64,000 nucleotides of DNA from MGBC124762 sp048201935 (GTDB lineage: Bacteria > Bacillota > Clostridia > Oscillospirales > Oscillospiraceae): contig DBFBGR010000001.1 of NCBI GenBank assembly GCA_048201935.1, forward strand, positions 13,299 to 77,298, written 5' to 3'. Within the stretch, counting starts at the first letter, position 1. Each line of letters begins with the position of its first letter. The notes beneath the pieces were generated by a model. That model was not told the DNA's origin and did no database searches. It saw only the letters and a program-made list of their open reading frames with translations. Of this stretch, positions 15,757-25,002 are shown piece after piece. The translations under genes and the position numbers were made by a program.

Positions 15757-17214
15757 ATGGCAGACAAGTTCGGCAAGCAGGGCCTGACCTTCGACGACGT
15801 TCTTCTCATCCCCGCGGAGAGCAACGTGCTTCCCGCCGACATCGACCTGAAGACCCGTTTGACCAAGAAGATCACCCTGAACATCCCGCTGATGAGCGCC
15901 GCCATGGACACCGTCACCGAGTCCCGCATGGCCATCGCCGTGGCCCGGGAGGGCGGCATCGGCATCATCCACAAGAATATGTCCATCGGCGCTCAGGCCG
16001 AGCAGGTGGACATGGTCAAGCGCAGCGAGAACGGCGTTATCACCAACCCCTTCTGGCTGGCTCCGGGCCACACCCTGGCCGAGGCCGACGAGCTGATGGC
16101 CAAGTACCGCATCTCCGGCGTGCCCATCTGCGACAATGGCCGTCTCATCGGCATCATCACCAACCGGGACATGAAGTTTGAAGACGACATGACCCAGCTC
16201 ATCGACAACGTCATGACCCGGGAGAACCTGGTCACCGCCCCCGAGGGCACCACGTTGGAGGAGGCCCGGGAGATCCTGCGCGCCCACAAGATCGAGAAGC
16301 TGCCCATCGTGGACAGCGACATGCACCTCAAGGGCCTTATCACCATCAAGGACATCGAGAAGGCCCAGGTCTACCCCAACTCCGCCCGGGACAGCAAGGG
16401 CCGGTTGATGGTAGGCGCGGCCATCGGCGTCACCGCCGACGTGCTGGACCGGGTCAAGGCCCTGGTGGACGCGGGGGCCGACGTTCTGTGCCTGGACTCC
16501 GCCCACGGCCACAGCCACAACATCATCGAGTGCGTCCGCCGCATCAAGGCCCTCTACCCCGACGTGCAGCTCATCGCCGGCAACGTGGCCACCGCCGAGG
16601 GCACCCGCGCCCTCATCGAGGCGGGCGCGGACTGCGTGAAGATCGGCATCGGCCCCGGCTCCATCTGCACCACCCGCGTGGTGGCGGGCATCGGCGTGCC
16701 CCAGGTCACCGCCATCTACGACGCCGCCCAGGTGGCCGCCGAGTACGACGTGCCCATCATTGCCGACGGCGGCATCAAGTTCTCCGGCGACCTGGCCAAG
16801 GCCATCGCCGCCGGCGGCAACGTGGTCATGCTGGGCTCGCTCTTGGCGGGCTGCGAGGAGTCCCCCGGCGACACCGAGGTCTTCCAGGGCCGTCAGTTCA
16901 AGGTCTACCGCGGCATGGGTTCCCTGGGCGCTATGGCCCAGGGCTCCAAGGACCGCTACTTCCAGCAGGGCAACAAGAAGCTGGTCCCTGAGGGCGTGGA
17001 GGGCCGGGTCCCCTACAAGGGAACGGTCAGCGACACCATCTTCCAGCTCATGGGCGGCCTCCGGGCCGGTATGGGGTACTGCGGCTGCGCCACCATCGAC
17101 GAGTTGCGCCAGAAGGCCCGCTTCATCCAGATCACCGCCGCCGGCCTCAAGGAGAGCCACCCCCACGACGTGAACATCACCAAGGAAGCTCCCAACTATA
17201 CGATCTCGCAGTAA
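15757..17214 (+). CDS. guaB: IMP dehydrogenase
   Basis: 485 aa. Oxidises IMP to XMP with NAD+, the first committed step to GMP. The TIM-barrel (LTFDDVLLIPAESNVLP, MSAAMDTVTES) is interrupted by a CBS-domain pair (about 95-205: NPFWLAPGHTLAEADELM, VMTRENLVTAPEGTTLEEA). The catalytic loop GPGSICTTRVVAG has Cys304. The flap segment follows GMGSLGAM, with VEGRVPYKG. Length matches the full bacterial enzyme. SD AAAGGAG, and a terminator follows directly; the gene is transcribed alone. Confidence 0.97.
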   Translation: MADKFGKQGLTFDDVLLIPAESNVLPADIDLKTRLTKKITLNIPLMSAAMDTVTESRMAIAVAREGGIGIIHKNMSIGAQAEQVDMVKRSENGVITNPFWLAPGHTLAEADELMAKYRISGVPICDNGRLIGIITNRDMKFEDDMTQLIDNVMTRENLVTAPEGTTLEEAREILRAHKIEKLPIVDSDMHLKGLITIKDIEKAQVYPNSARDSKGRLMVGAAIGVTADVLDRVKALVDAGADVLCLDSAHGHSHNIIECVRRIKALYPDVQLIAGNVATAEGTRALIEAGADCVKIGIGPGSICTTRVVAGIGVPQVTAIYDAAQVAAEYDVPIIADGGIKFSGDLAKAIAAGGNVVMLGSLLAGCEESPGDTEVFQGRQFKVYRGMGSLGAMAQGSKDRYFQQGNKKLVPEGVEGRVPYKGTVSDTIFQLMGGLRAGMGYCGCATIDELRQKARFIQITAAGLKESHPHDVNITKEAPNYTISQ

Positions 17215-17228
17215 TACCGCTCCACCAT

Positions 17229-17258
17229 AAAAAGCGTCCCGTTTCGGGACGCTTTTTT
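17229..17258 (+). terminator. terminator after guaB
   Basis: AAAGCGTCCCG-TTT-CGGGACGCTTTTTT, immediately after the stop codon. Confidence 0.9.
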
Positions 17259-17273
17259 GAAAGGATGGTCCCC

Positions 17274-18854
17274 ATGAAAAAATATCTGCTGGCGGGGCTT
17301 GTGTGTCTGTGCCTGCTCCTCTGCCCCGCCCTGGCGGCGGACAGCGGCCTTACCTCCCTGCCCAAGCTGTCCCAGGCCGAGATCGCCCAACTCTTCCAAA
17401 ACGCGCCCCTGGGCTTCGCGGGCTACAACATGGCGGAGAATCCCTCCACCCAGGCCCCCTACACCCTGGGCCAGGTCAGCGACGCGGCGCTGAAGGCCTC
17501 GCTGGACCGCTTCAACGCCCTGCGGCGGCTGGCGGGTCTGGGCAGCGTGTATCTGGACGCGGAGCTGGACCGCCAGTGCCAGTACGGCGCGGTGCTGCTG
17601 GCGGCCACAGGCAAGCTCTCCCACCACCCCGACCAGCCCGCCGACATGGACGACGACTTCTATGCCTGGGGACACAGCGCCACCTCCCGGTGCAACATCT
17701 ACCAGGGCTCCGGGGCTACGCTGCCCCAGGCGGTGGATGCCTTTTTTGACGACTCCGACGCGTCCAATGTAGCCATGCTGGGCCACCGGCGGTGGATGCT
17801 CAACCCCACCATGGCCAAGACTGGCCTGGGCTTTGCCCCCAGCCGCTTCGCCTACGGCGCTACTCCATACCACTTCGCCACCCTCTGGGCCTTTGACCGC
17901 TCCGGCCCCGCCCAGGACTACGACTTTATCGCCTGGCCCGCCTCGGGCAACTTCCCCGCGGGGCTCTTCGCCAGCGACCAGGCCTGGAGCGTCACGGTAA
18001 ACCCGGAGAAGTACGCCATGCCGGACTATAACGCCCTTTCCGTCACCCTTTCCGGCGGTGGTCAGAGCTGGAGCTTCGACCACACCGGCATTTATGTCCC
18101 CTCCGACGCGGGGGCCTACTTCGGCCTGAACACCGGCAATTACGGCGTGGACAACGCCATCATCTTCCGCCCGGACATGGGTGGCCAGCCCTACGCCGGG
18201 ACCTATACCGTCACCATCCAGGGTCTGAAGGACAAGTCTGGCGCCGAAGCGCCGCTGACCTACCAGGTGGAATTTTTCGACCTGGACACCCAGGGCCCGG
18301 CCCCGGAGGCCCCCGACCCCGGGGCCCAGGCCACCCTCTTTACCGACGTGGCCCCGGGGAGCTGGTATGAGGACGCGGTACGCTACGCTGTGGAGCGTGA
18401 GCTGTTCAACGGCGTAGGCGGCGGGCGCTTCGAGCCCGACGCGCCCATGACCCGGGCCATGGTGATGACGGTGCTGGCCCGGCTGGACGGCGAGGACACC
18501 ACGCCGCGCATGTATGGCGAGACCTGGGACCTGAAGGGCCGGCGGTGGGCTGTCACCAACCATATCAGCGACGGCCTCAACTACACAAGCCCCATCTCCC
18601 TGGAGGAGCTGGCCACCATGCTCTACCGCTACGCCCAACTGCGCTACGACGCCCGCCCTGCCCACGGCTACTGGCTGGCTGAGATGCCCGATGGCAACAG
18701 CGTCTCCTCCTGGGCCGCCGATGGGACCAACTGGGCGGTGGACGAGGGCTTCCTCATCGGAGATGAAGCGCGCAAGCTCAACCCCCAGCGGTCCGCCTCC
18801 CGGGCTCAGGTCGCCATCATTTTACAGCGGTTTTTGACGGAAAACGATCTCTAA
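17274..18854 (+). CDS. CAP-domain protein with C-terminal SLH domains
   Basis: 526 aa from the ATG at 17274, which has the better SD spacing; an in-frame ATG lies at 17265. Signal peptide 1-21 (CLCLLLCPALAA). The CAP (SCP/PR1) domain (about 70-195) has RFNALRRLAGL, LSHHPDQP, GYNMAEN and LGHRRWMLNP. A beta-rich segment follows, then an S-layer-homology region (about 345-525): one clear SLH repeat (FTDVAPGSWYEDAVRYAVE) and two weaker ones (EELATMLYRYAQL, SWAADGTNWAVDEGFL...AQVAIILQRFL). SLH domains anchor proteins to secondary wall polymer. The CAP role is not known. Confidence 0.85.
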   Translation: MKKYLLAGLVCLCLLLCPALAADSGLTSLPKLSQAEIAQLFQNAPLGFAGYNMAENPSTQAPYTLGQVSDAALKASLDRFNALRRLAGLGSVYLDAELDRQCQYGAVLLAATGKLSHHPDQPADMDDDFYAWGHSATSRCNIYQGSGATLPQAVDAFFDDSDASNVAMLGHRRWMLNPTMAKTGLGFAPSRFAYGATPYHFATLWAFDRSGPAQDYDFIAWPASGNFPAGLFASDQAWSVTVNPEKYAMPDYNALSVTLSGGGQSWSFDHTGIYVPSDAGAYFGLNTGNYGVDNAIIFRPDMGGQPYAGTYTVTIQGLKDKSGAEAPLTYQVEFFDLDTQGPAPEAPDPGAQATLFTDVAPGSWYEDAVRYAVERELFNGVGGGRFEPDAPMTRAMVMTVLARLDGEDTTPRMYGETWDLKGRRWAVTNHISDGLNYTSPISLEELATMLYRYAQLRYDARPAHGYWLAEMPDGNSVSSWAADGTNWAVDEGFLIGDEARKLNPQRSASRAQVAIILQRFLTENDL

Positions 18855-18864
18855 AGGCACAAAT

Positions 18865-18901
18865 AAAAGCCCGGTGAGCGATCCGCTCACCGGGCTTTTT
18901 A
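18865..18901 (+). terminator. bidirectional terminator
   Basis: AAAGCCCGGTGAGCG/CGCTCACCGGGCTTT stem with T-tract on the plus strand and TTTTATTTG on the minus, between the convergent CAP/SLH and zinc-ribbon genes. Confidence 0.88.
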
Positions 18902-18919
18902 TCGGCTTGGGGATGTGTT

Positions 18920-19219
18920 TTACTCCTCGATGGGAGCGCCGTCCTGCTGCTCGCGCATCTTGGCGAAGCACTCAGAGCAGTACACGGGGCGGTCGGTCTT
19001 GGGCTCGAAGGGGACCCGAGCCTCACCGCCGCAGGCGGCACAGGTAGCGGTGAAGTACTCACGGGGGCCACGGGCAGCGGCCTTGCGCGCGTCGCGGCAA
19101 GCCTTGCAGCGCTGGGGCTCATTCTGGAAGCCGCGCTCGGCGTAGAACTCCTGCTCACCGGCGGTGAACACGAACTCCTGGCCACATTCCTTGCAGATGA
19201 GTGTCTTGTCTTCGTACAT
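18920..19219 (-). CDS. small zinc-ribbon protein
   Basis: 99 aa. Three CxxC-type pairs are visible: CKEC (residues 9-12), CKAC (about 38-41) and CAAC/CSEC (about 60 and 81), so it probably binds two zinc ions. The first half (KTLICKECGQEFVFTAGEQEFYAERGF...P.RCKACR) is the probable zinc-binding domain (zf-trcl) found in many Clostridia; the second half is a CxxC ribbon (FTATCAACGGEARVPFEP..RPVYCSECF). Cytoplasmic; molecular role unknown. It lies 102 nt after sigH in the same direction. Confidence 0.8.
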   Translation of the reverse strand: MYEDKTLICKECGQEFVFTAGEQEFYAERGFQNEPQRCKACRDARKAAARGPREYFTATCAACGGEARVPFEPKTDRPVYCSECFAKMREQQDGAPIEE

Positions 19220-19321
19220 GGTGATAACCCTCTCTTTGTTGCCCTGGCCCGAACGGAAAAACCAAATCGTGCTGGGACGAAATAATATGTGCGTTCAGCT
19301 TCATTGCTGAAATCGCCGGTT

Positions 19322-19894
19322 TCAGGGCCGCGACAGCTTGCGGCGGATGCGCTGGACGGCGTTGTCCACGCTTTTGACATCCTTGCCCACGGCTTGGGCG
19401 ATCTCCTCGTAGGAGAGGCCGTCCAAATAGTGGTCTAGGACCTTGCGCTCCAGAGGGGACAGCCCCTCCTTCATGCGCTCCAGGCCCTCGCTGCGCTCCT
19501 CCCGGGCAATGACCAGCTCCTCGGGGCTGGGGGGCGCGCTCAGGCGTTGCTCTACGTCGTCGCTCTCCCAAGAGAGGGAGGAATTGAGGGGCAGATGCTT
19601 GCCCCGGCTGGCCCGGCGGACTGCCGAGCGCAGACGGTTGCGGATACAGACCTGGGCGAAGGTGGCAAAGGAGGCGTCCCGGCCGCTCTGGAACTCCCGC
19701 ACCGCGTCCAGCAGGCCCAAAAGGCCCTCCTGGATCAGGTCTTCGCTGTCTCCCCCGGCCAAAAACAATGGCCGGGCGCAGGCGCGGACCACGTAGCTAT
19801 AGCGAAGGATGAGAGCCTCCTCGGCCTGGCGGTCGCCTTCGGCGGCCAGGCCCTGCAGAAGCGCGTCAGGCATTTCCTCGAAAATTTGGCTCAT
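19322..19894 (-). CDS. sigH: RNA polymerase sigma factor SigH (Spo0H)
   Basis: 190 aa from the ATG at 19894, preceded by AAGGAGCGG; an in-frame ATG at 19924 overlaps the promoter -10 and is unlikely. Region 2 (AEEALILRYSYVVRACARPLF..GGDSEDLIQEGLLGLLDAVREF...SFATFAQVCIRNRL) and region 4 (LSPLERKVLDHYLDGLSYEEIAQAVGKDVKSVDNAVQRIRRKL) are complete. The region 2.1-2.4 text and the size fit SigH, the transition-state factor that starts sporulation. Confidence 0.88.
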   Translation of the reverse strand: MSQIFEEMPDALLQGLAAEGDRQAEEALILRYSYVVRACARPLFLAGGDSEDLIQEGLLGLLDAVREFQSGRDASFATFAQVCIRNRLRSAVRRASRGKHLPLNSSLSWESDDVEQRLSAPPSPEELVIAREERSEGLERMKEGLSPLERKVLDHYLDGLSYEEIAQAVGKDVKSVDNAVQRIRRKLSRP

Positions 19895-19922
19895 TTTTCC
19901 GCTCCTTGCCCATTCCTGAGAC

Positions 19923-19952
19923 ATTATATTATAGTTCTTGTACGCTTGTCAA
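19923..19952 (-). promoter_or_regulatory. strong SigA promoter for sigH
   Basis: Minus strand: TTGACA (19947-19952), 18 bp, TATAAT (19923-19928), about 28 nt before the ATG at 19894. Both hexamers are perfect. Confidence 0.75.
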
Positions 19953-20022
19953 GGGATTTGGGCAAAATAATTTATCCTGACAGAAATTTTCGTCAAATTT
20001 TCGTCTGCTTGAACAAAATTTT

Positions 20023-21375
20023 TCAGAGGCCCTTGACCAGCTCCGCCAGGTGGTTGGCCACCGCGTCGGCCTGGGACTGCTCCTTGGCCTCCACCATCAC
20101 CCGGATGAGGGGCTCGGTGCCCGAGGGGCGGATGAGGATGCGCCCGGTGTTGGCCAGCTCCGCCTGGGCCTTGTCCACCGCGTCCTGGAGGCTCTGAGAG
20201 CCCATGATGGCGTCCTTTTTCTCCTTGGAGTCCACCTTCACGTTCACCAGGGTCTGGGGGTAGCGCTGGCAGATGGCGGCCATCTCCGAGGCTTTTTTGC
20301 TAGATTTGTAGATGACACAAAGTAACTGCAATGCCGTCAGCTCGCCGTCGCCGGTGGTGGCGTACTTGCGGAAGATGGTGTGGCCCGACTGCTCGCCGCC
20401 CAGCATGAAGCCGCCACGCTCCATCTCCTCCAGCACATTGCGGTCGCCCACCGGAGTACAGCCCATGGTGAGGCCGTGCTCCTTGCAGAAGATGCGAAGG
20501 CCCAGGTTGCTCATGACGGTGGCCACCACGGTGTTGTGGGGCAGCTCGCCCCGGCTCATCAGGTCGGTACCGCAGATAGCCAAGACCTGGTCGCCGTCAA
20601 TGAGCACGCCCTTCTCGTCCACCGCCAGGCAGCGGTCGGCGTCGCCGTCGAAGGCGATGCCCATGTCATAGCCGCCGTGGACCACCTGCTGGGCCAGTTT
20701 GTCGATGTGGGTGGAGCCGCAGCCGTTATTGATGTTGGTGCCGTCAGGCTGGGCATAGATCACGTCGCACTGGAGCTTTGCAAAGCGGGCAAAGAGCTTG
20801 GGGGCGGTGGCGGAGGAGGCGCCGTTGGCGCAGTCCACCAGGATGCGAAGGCCCGCCAGGTCGGTATCGATGGTGGAGACCAGGTGGTCGATGTAGGCGT
20901 CCCGCTCGGCCTGGTCGGCCTCGGTGATGCGGCCCAGGTCGCCGTGGGTCTTCCGGGGGACCTCCTTGCCGTTCAGGATAATGTCCTCGATCTCGTTCTC
21001 CAGCGCGTCGGAGAGCTTGAAGCCCTGGCCGTTGAAGATCTTGATGCCGTTGTGCTCAAAGGGGTTGTGGGAGGCGGAGATGACGATGCCCGCGTCGGCC
21101 TGGCGGCGGACGGTAGCGAAGGCCACGCCCGGGGTGGGCATCACGCCCAGGCGCAGCACGTCCGCGCCGGCGGAGCAAAGGCCCGCGATCAAAGCGGCCT
21201 CCAGCAGGTCGGAGGAGATGCGGGTGTCCTTGCCGATGGTAAAGAGGGGCCTGCCCCCGTGCTTTTCCTTTGCCAGCACCGCCGCGGCGGCCAGGCCCAC
21301 CTGGTAGGCCAGCTCGCCGTCCAGCCCGGCGTTGACGATGCCGCGAATGCCGTCTGTTCCAAACAGTTTACCCAT
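20023..21375 (-). CDS. glmM: phosphoglucosamine mutase
   Basis: 450 aa. Converts glucosamine-6-phosphate to glucosamine-1-phosphate for UDP-GlcNAc. The phosphoserine loop VISASHNPFEHNGIK (Ser near 102), the metal loop AFDGDADRCL, the sugar-binding GGEQSGH and the C-terminal phosphate loop RPSGTEPLIRVM are all present in order. Length is standard. SD AAAAGGAG. It follows ruvB by 15 nt in the same direction, so cotranscription with ruvCAB is likely. Confidence 0.96.
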   Translation of the reverse strand: MGKLFGTDGIRGIVNAGLDGELAYQVGLAAAAVLAKEKHGGRPLFTIGKDTRISSDLLEAALIAGLCSAGADVLRLGVMPTPGVAFATVRRQADAGIVISASHNPFEHNGIKIFNGQGFKLSDALENEIEDIILNGKEVPRKTHGDLGRITEADQAERDAYIDHLVSTIDTDLAGLRILVDCANGASSATAPKLFARFAKLQCDVIYAQPDGTNINNGCGSTHIDKLAQQVVHGGYDMGIAFDGDADRCLAVDEKGVLIDGDQVLAICGTDLMSRGELPHNTVVATVMSNLGLRIFCKEHGLTMGCTPVGDRNVLEEMERGGFMLGGEQSGHTIFRKYATTGDGELTALQLLCVIYKSSKKASEMAAICQRYPQTLVNVKVDSKEKKDAIMGSQSLQDAVDKAQAELANTGRILIRPSGTEPLIRVMVEAKEQSQADAVANHLAELVKGL

Positions 21376-21390
21376 AGAAAACAGCTCCTT

Positions 21391-22446
21391 TTATAAAGTC
21401 ATCTGATCCAGCCCGCTGCCGGCGGGCGGGGTAAGGCCGAGGTGCTCGTAAGCTCTACGCGTCACGCACCGCCCCCGGGGCGTGCGGGTCAAAAAGCCCA
21501 TCTGCATGAGATAGGGCTCGTATACGTCCTCCAACGTCACCGCCTCTTCGTTGATGGTGGCGGCCAGGGTCTCCAGGCCCACGGGCCCGCCGGAGTAATG
21601 CTGGATGATGGAGCCCAGCATCCGCCGGTCGATGGCGTCCAGACCTAAGTAGTCCACCTCCAGGGCGGTGAGAGCGGCGTCGGAGACCTCCTTGGTGATG
21701 ACGCCTCCAGCCTTCACCTGGGCAAAGTCCCGGACCCGGCGGAGCATACGGTTGGCGATGCGGGGCGTACCACGGCTGCGCTTGGCGATCTCCATGGCCC
21801 CGGCGTCCTCGATGGGGACCTCCAAGATGCCCGCCGAGCGGCGGACGATCTGGGCCAGCTCCTCGGGGGTGTAGAGTTCCAGGCGCAACGTCACGCCAAA
21901 TCGGTCTCTGAGCGGCGCGGAGAGCTGCCCGGCCCGGGTGGTGGCCCCGATGAGGGTAAAGCGGGGCAGGTCCAGCCGGATGGAATTGGCCGAGGGGCCC
22001 TTGCCGATGATGATGTCGATGGCGTAATCCTCCATGGCGGGATAGAGGATCTCCTCCACCTGGCGGTTCAGGCGATGGATCTCGTCCACAAAGAGGATGT
22101 CGTTCTCCTGGAGGTTGGTCAACAGCGCCGCCAGGTCCCCGGGCTTTTCGATGGCGGGGCCGGAGGTGATGCGGATGTTGACCCCCATCTCGTTGGCGAT
22201 GATGCCCGAGAGGGTGGTCTTGCCCAGGCCCGGAGGGCCGTGGAGTAGCACATGGTCCAGGCTCTCATTTCGGAGCTTGGCGGCCTGGATGAAGACACTC
22301 AGGTTGTCCTTGGCCTTGGATTGGCCGATGTACTCAGAGAGGGTCTTGGGCCGCAGGGAGAGCTCTCCCTCGTCCTCTCGAAGCAGAGAGGTGGCCACCA
22401 GCGGCTCCTGGGTCTCGAAGCCGCTTTCGGAAAAGTCGATGCTCAC
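21391..22446 (-). CDS. ruvB: Holliday junction branch migration helicase RuvB
   Basis: 351 aa, GTG start at 22446. AAA+ ATPase: Walker A GPPGLGKTT, Walker B DEIHRL, sensor 1 IGATTRAGQLS, arginine finger region APLRDRFG, sensor 2 RGTPRIANRMLRRVRD, C-terminal winged helix with GFLTRTPRGR. RuvB forms the hexameric motors on both sides of the RuvA-bound junction. The start lies 4 nt after ruvA. Confidence 0.97.
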   Translation of the reverse strand: MSIDFSESGFETQEPLVATSLLREDEGELSLRPKTLSEYIGQSKAKDNLSVFIQAAKLRNESLDHVLLHGPPGLGKTTLSGIIANEMGVNIRITSGPAIEKPGDLAALLTNLQENDILFVDEIHRLNRQVEEILYPAMEDYAIDIIIGKGPSANSIRLDLPRFTLIGATTRAGQLSAPLRDRFGVTLRLELYTPEELAQIVRRSAGILEVPIEDAGAMEIAKRSRGTPRIANRMLRRVRDFAQVKAGGVITKEVSDAALTALEVDYLGLDAIDRRMLGSIIQHYSGGPVGLETLAATINEEAVTLEDVYEPYLMQMGFLTRTPRGRCVTRRAYEHLGLTPPAGSGLDQMTL

Positions 22447-22450
22447 AGCG

Positions 22451-23056
22451 TCACTTCACCATCCTTTTCAGCGCCTGGCGGACGATCTCCTCCAGCGGCA
22501 GGCTCTCCAGGTCGATGCCCTTCAGGGCCAGGGACACCTCCTGGGCCGAGTAGCCCAGCACCGCCAACGCGGCGGCGGCCTCGCTGGCCTTGTTCTGCGG
22601 TATCACCGTCACGCCGCTGCCGCCGTAGCTCTCGCCCCCGGCGGTGGGCAGCTGGCCCTTGGCCAGCTTGTCCTTGAGCTCCAAAATGACCCGCTGGGCG
22701 ATCTTCTTGCCCACACCCTGGGCGGCGGTCAGCGCCCGCTCGTCCCCGGTGATGATGGCCGAGGCCAGGCCCTCGGGGGTGGCGGAGGAGAGGATGCTCA
22801 GCGCCGCCTTGGGCCCCACGCCGGAGACCGCCAGCAGCATCTCAAAGCAGCCCAGCTCGTTTTCGCTGTAGAAGCCGTAGAGCTCCATGGCGTCCTCCCG
22901 GACGTTCAGGTAGGTGTAGAGCTTGGCCTCCTTGCCCCGCTCCAGATGGGACAGGGTATTCTGGGTGGTGCGGCAGGCGTAGCCCACGCCGCCGCAGTCG
23001 ATGACGGCCAGGTAAGGCGCGATGTGGGCCACAGGGCCCTTGACGTAGTAAAACAT
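22451..23056 (-). CDS. ruvA: Holliday junction DNA-binding protein RuvA
   Basis: 201 aa. Domain I (MFYYVKGPVAHIAPYLAVIDCGGVGY), domain II with two helix-hairpin-helix elements (LLAVSGVGPKAALSILS, LTAAQGVGKKIAQRVILELKDK), a flexible linker and domain III (ASEAAAALAVLGYSAQEVSLAL) that contacts RuvB. Holds the Holliday junction as a tetramer. Confidence 0.96.
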   Translation of the reverse strand: MFYYVKGPVAHIAPYLAVIDCGGVGYACRTTQNTLSHLERGKEAKLYTYLNVREDAMELYGFYSENELGCFEMLLAVSGVGPKAALSILSSATPEGLASAIITGDERALTAAQGVGKKIAQRVILELKDKLAKGQLPTAGGESYGGSGVTVIPQNKASEAAAALAVLGYSAQEVSLALKGIDLESLPLEEIVRQALKRMVK

Positions 23057-23073
23057 GGAATGGTTCCTCCTCG

Positions 23074-23562
23074 TTACACCCCGGACAGCAGGGATGTGCT
23101 ACTTCTGGCATGGCACAGGGCAATGGCCACCGCGTCGGCGGCGTCGTCGGGCTTGGGGACGGCGGAGAGCTTCAAAAGCCGCTTTGTCATGTCCATGACC
23201 TGCCGCTTTTCCGCCTTGCCGTAGCCGGTGACGGCGCTTTTGACCTGGCTAGGGTCGTACTCGTAGATGGGAAGGCCCTCTCGGGCGGCCTCGGTCAAAA
23301 TGACCCCACGGGCCTGGGCCACGCCGATGCCGGTGGTGACGTTGTTGCCAAAATACAGCTTCTCGATGGCCATAGCGTCGGGGGAAAACTGGTGGATGAG
23401 GGTGGCCATGTCGTTGGAGATCTGCAACAGCCGCTTGGGCAGAGCCAGACCGGCGGGGGTGTTGATGGCCCCGCAGGTGACCAGCCGGACCTGGGCGCCC
23501 TCCTTTTGCACCACGCCGAAGCCCACGATGGCGTAGCCGGGGTCGATGCCTAAAATGATCAC
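23074..23562 (-). CDS. ruvC: Holliday junction resolvase RuvC
   Basis: 162 aa. Catalytic acidic residues are in place: Asp7 (ILGIDPG), Glu (AIEKLYFG), and the C-terminal pair near 140-143 (PDDAADAVAIALCH). NVTTGIGVAQARGVIL is conserved. First gene of ruvC-ruvA-ruvB-glmM. Confidence 0.96.
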   Translation of the reverse strand: MIILGIDPGYAIVGFGVVQKEGAQVRLVTCGAINTPAGLALPKRLLQISNDMATLIHQFSPDAMAIEKLYFGNNVTTGIGVAQARGVILTEAAREGLPIYEYDPSQVKSAVTGYGKAEKRQVMDMTKRLLKLSAVPKPDDAADAVAIALCHARSSTSLLSGV

Positions 23563-23579
23563 CGCCGCGACGCCTCCTC

Positions 23580-24908
23580 TCAGGGCCGCGCCAGCCGGAG
23601 CTTACGCCCCAGCCGTCTCGCCGCCGTGGCCAGGGCCTCCAGCCCCACGCCAAAGAAAACGCAAAGGGCGGGCATCACGCCGATGTTGTAGCGGTCCAGG
23701 GCAAAGCCCAGGCTGAAAAAGAGGATATTGCCCAGGTAGGCCGCCGCCAAAAAGAGCATTTGGGGCCGGTTTTTGCGCCGGAAAAAGACGGTAAACAGCG
23801 CCAGAGCGCAGGTCCCCAGCAGCAGCTTCTGCAGCGCCTTGAGGGCGTTGTGGGGGAGCTCCCAGACCTGGCCCCAGTAGAAAACGCCTCGCATCATCTC
23901 CCAGGGCTTGAGGACCAGGTAGGACGCAAAAAAGCCCGCCGGGTCTCGTTTGAGCCACTCCTTCTGCCGGTAGCCCGCCTTCACGCCATCGGCCTCCAGG
24001 GCCAGGTATTTCTGGTAGCGGTAGGGCACGTTTCCAGACTCGTCCAGGTACTTTTCCGACTTTTGGGCCATCACCGCGTCCACGTTGGCGGCGTAGTCCA
24101 GCTCCTCGTCGGCGGGGTAGCCCACGCCCTGGTAGGTGCCCAACAGCACCGGATTGCCCGCACCGAAGCCCACGGGCAAAAAGGCCTTGAACTGCACGGC
24201 GTTGCGAATGGTCCAGGGTACGAAAAAGCACAGCATCACAAGGACCAGGGCCAAGCCCTGCTTCAAAAGCCGCCGGGGCGGGAACTTGACACACAGCAGA
24301 TATACCGCCACAAAGACGATGTTGACCGCCATATTGGGCCGGAAGAGCACCGAGATGAAGTAGGCTCCGCCCCCCAAAAAGAAGTACCGCCGCTGGCCGG
24401 TCCTGCCCAACTGAAGCGTGGCATAGAGCAGAACAGAAAAGCACAGCATGGTGGGGGTCTCGGTCAGGATGAGGTTGTTACACCAAAGAAAGTCCGTCCG
24501 GGCTAACACCAGCGTGGCGGCGCAGGCGCACCAGGCCGGGGCGTAGAGCCGCGCGCTATGGTAGACGAACCAGCCTACCAGCGCGCCCATGGCGCACCAA
24601 AGGAGCTTTAAGGCCGCCCACAGCCACTTCCCCTCGCCAAATACCAAGGAGACGGCGGCGATGAGCGCGCTCATACCCGGCATGATCTGGGCGCTGGGCA
24701 CGGCGGGGTCGTGCATGGTCAGCATCCCCGTCTTGGCCAGGGTCACCCCGGAGTTCACATAGCTCATGTCGTCGCTCATCAGAGAATGGCTTACGCCCAG
24801 ATTTTTCAGGGCGGCCAGGTTCAGCCCAAAAAGGACCAGCGTCAACAGGCAGGGCAGCCACTCCCGCCGGAAAAACTCCGCCAGACGGCTTTTCACGCCT
24901 CGCTTCAC
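23580..24908 (-). CDS. GT39/ArnT-like integral membrane glycosyltransferase
   Basis: 442 aa from the GTG at 24908 (SD GGGAGG at proper spacing; an in-frame GTG lies at 24914). About ten hydrophobic segments. The first extracytoplasmic loop has the paired acidic motif MSDDMSYV and the later LILTETPTM, as in the PMT/GT39 and RgtA-like GT-C superfamily, which uses polyprenyl-phosphate sugars. The C-terminal loop is long (GYPADEELDYAANVDAV...). The acceptor is unknown. It follows ruvC by 17 nt upstream on the same strand; there is no neighbouring polysaccharide cluster. Confidence 0.72.
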   Translation of the reverse strand: MKRGVKSRLAEFFRREWLPCLLTLVLFGLNLAALKNLGVSHSLMSDDMSYVNSGVTLAKTGMLTMHDPAVPSAQIMPGMSALIAAVSLVFGEGKWLWAALKLLWCAMGALVGWFVYHSARLYAPAWCACAATLVLARTDFLWCNNLILTETPTMLCFSVLLYATLQLGRTGQRRYFFLGGGAYFISVLFRPNMAVNIVFVAVYLLCVKFPPRRLLKQGLALVLVMLCFFVPWTIRNAVQFKAFLPVGFGAGNPVLLGTYQGVGYPADEELDYAANVDAVMAQKSEKYLDESGNVPYRYQKYLALEADGVKAGYRQKEWLKRDPAGFFASYLVLKPWEMMRGVFYWGQVWELPHNALKALQKLLLGTCALALFTVFFRRKNRPQMLFLAAAYLGNILFFSLGFALDRYNIGVMPALCVFFGVGLEALATAARRLGRKLRLARP

Positions 24909-24969
24909 AGCCACCCCTCCCTTCTAAAAATCCAGGATATATTATACAGTATCCCCCGGCGTTTGGCAA

Positions 24970-25002
24970 CAAAAAAGTGGACCGGGTCAAGCCCGGTCCA
25001 CC
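24970..25002 (-). terminator. terminator overlapping the end of the Rrf2 gene
   Basis: Minus strand: GTGGACCGGGC-TTGA-CCCGGTCCAC followed by TTTTTTG. The stop codon (24987-24989) lies in the loop region. Confidence 0.85.
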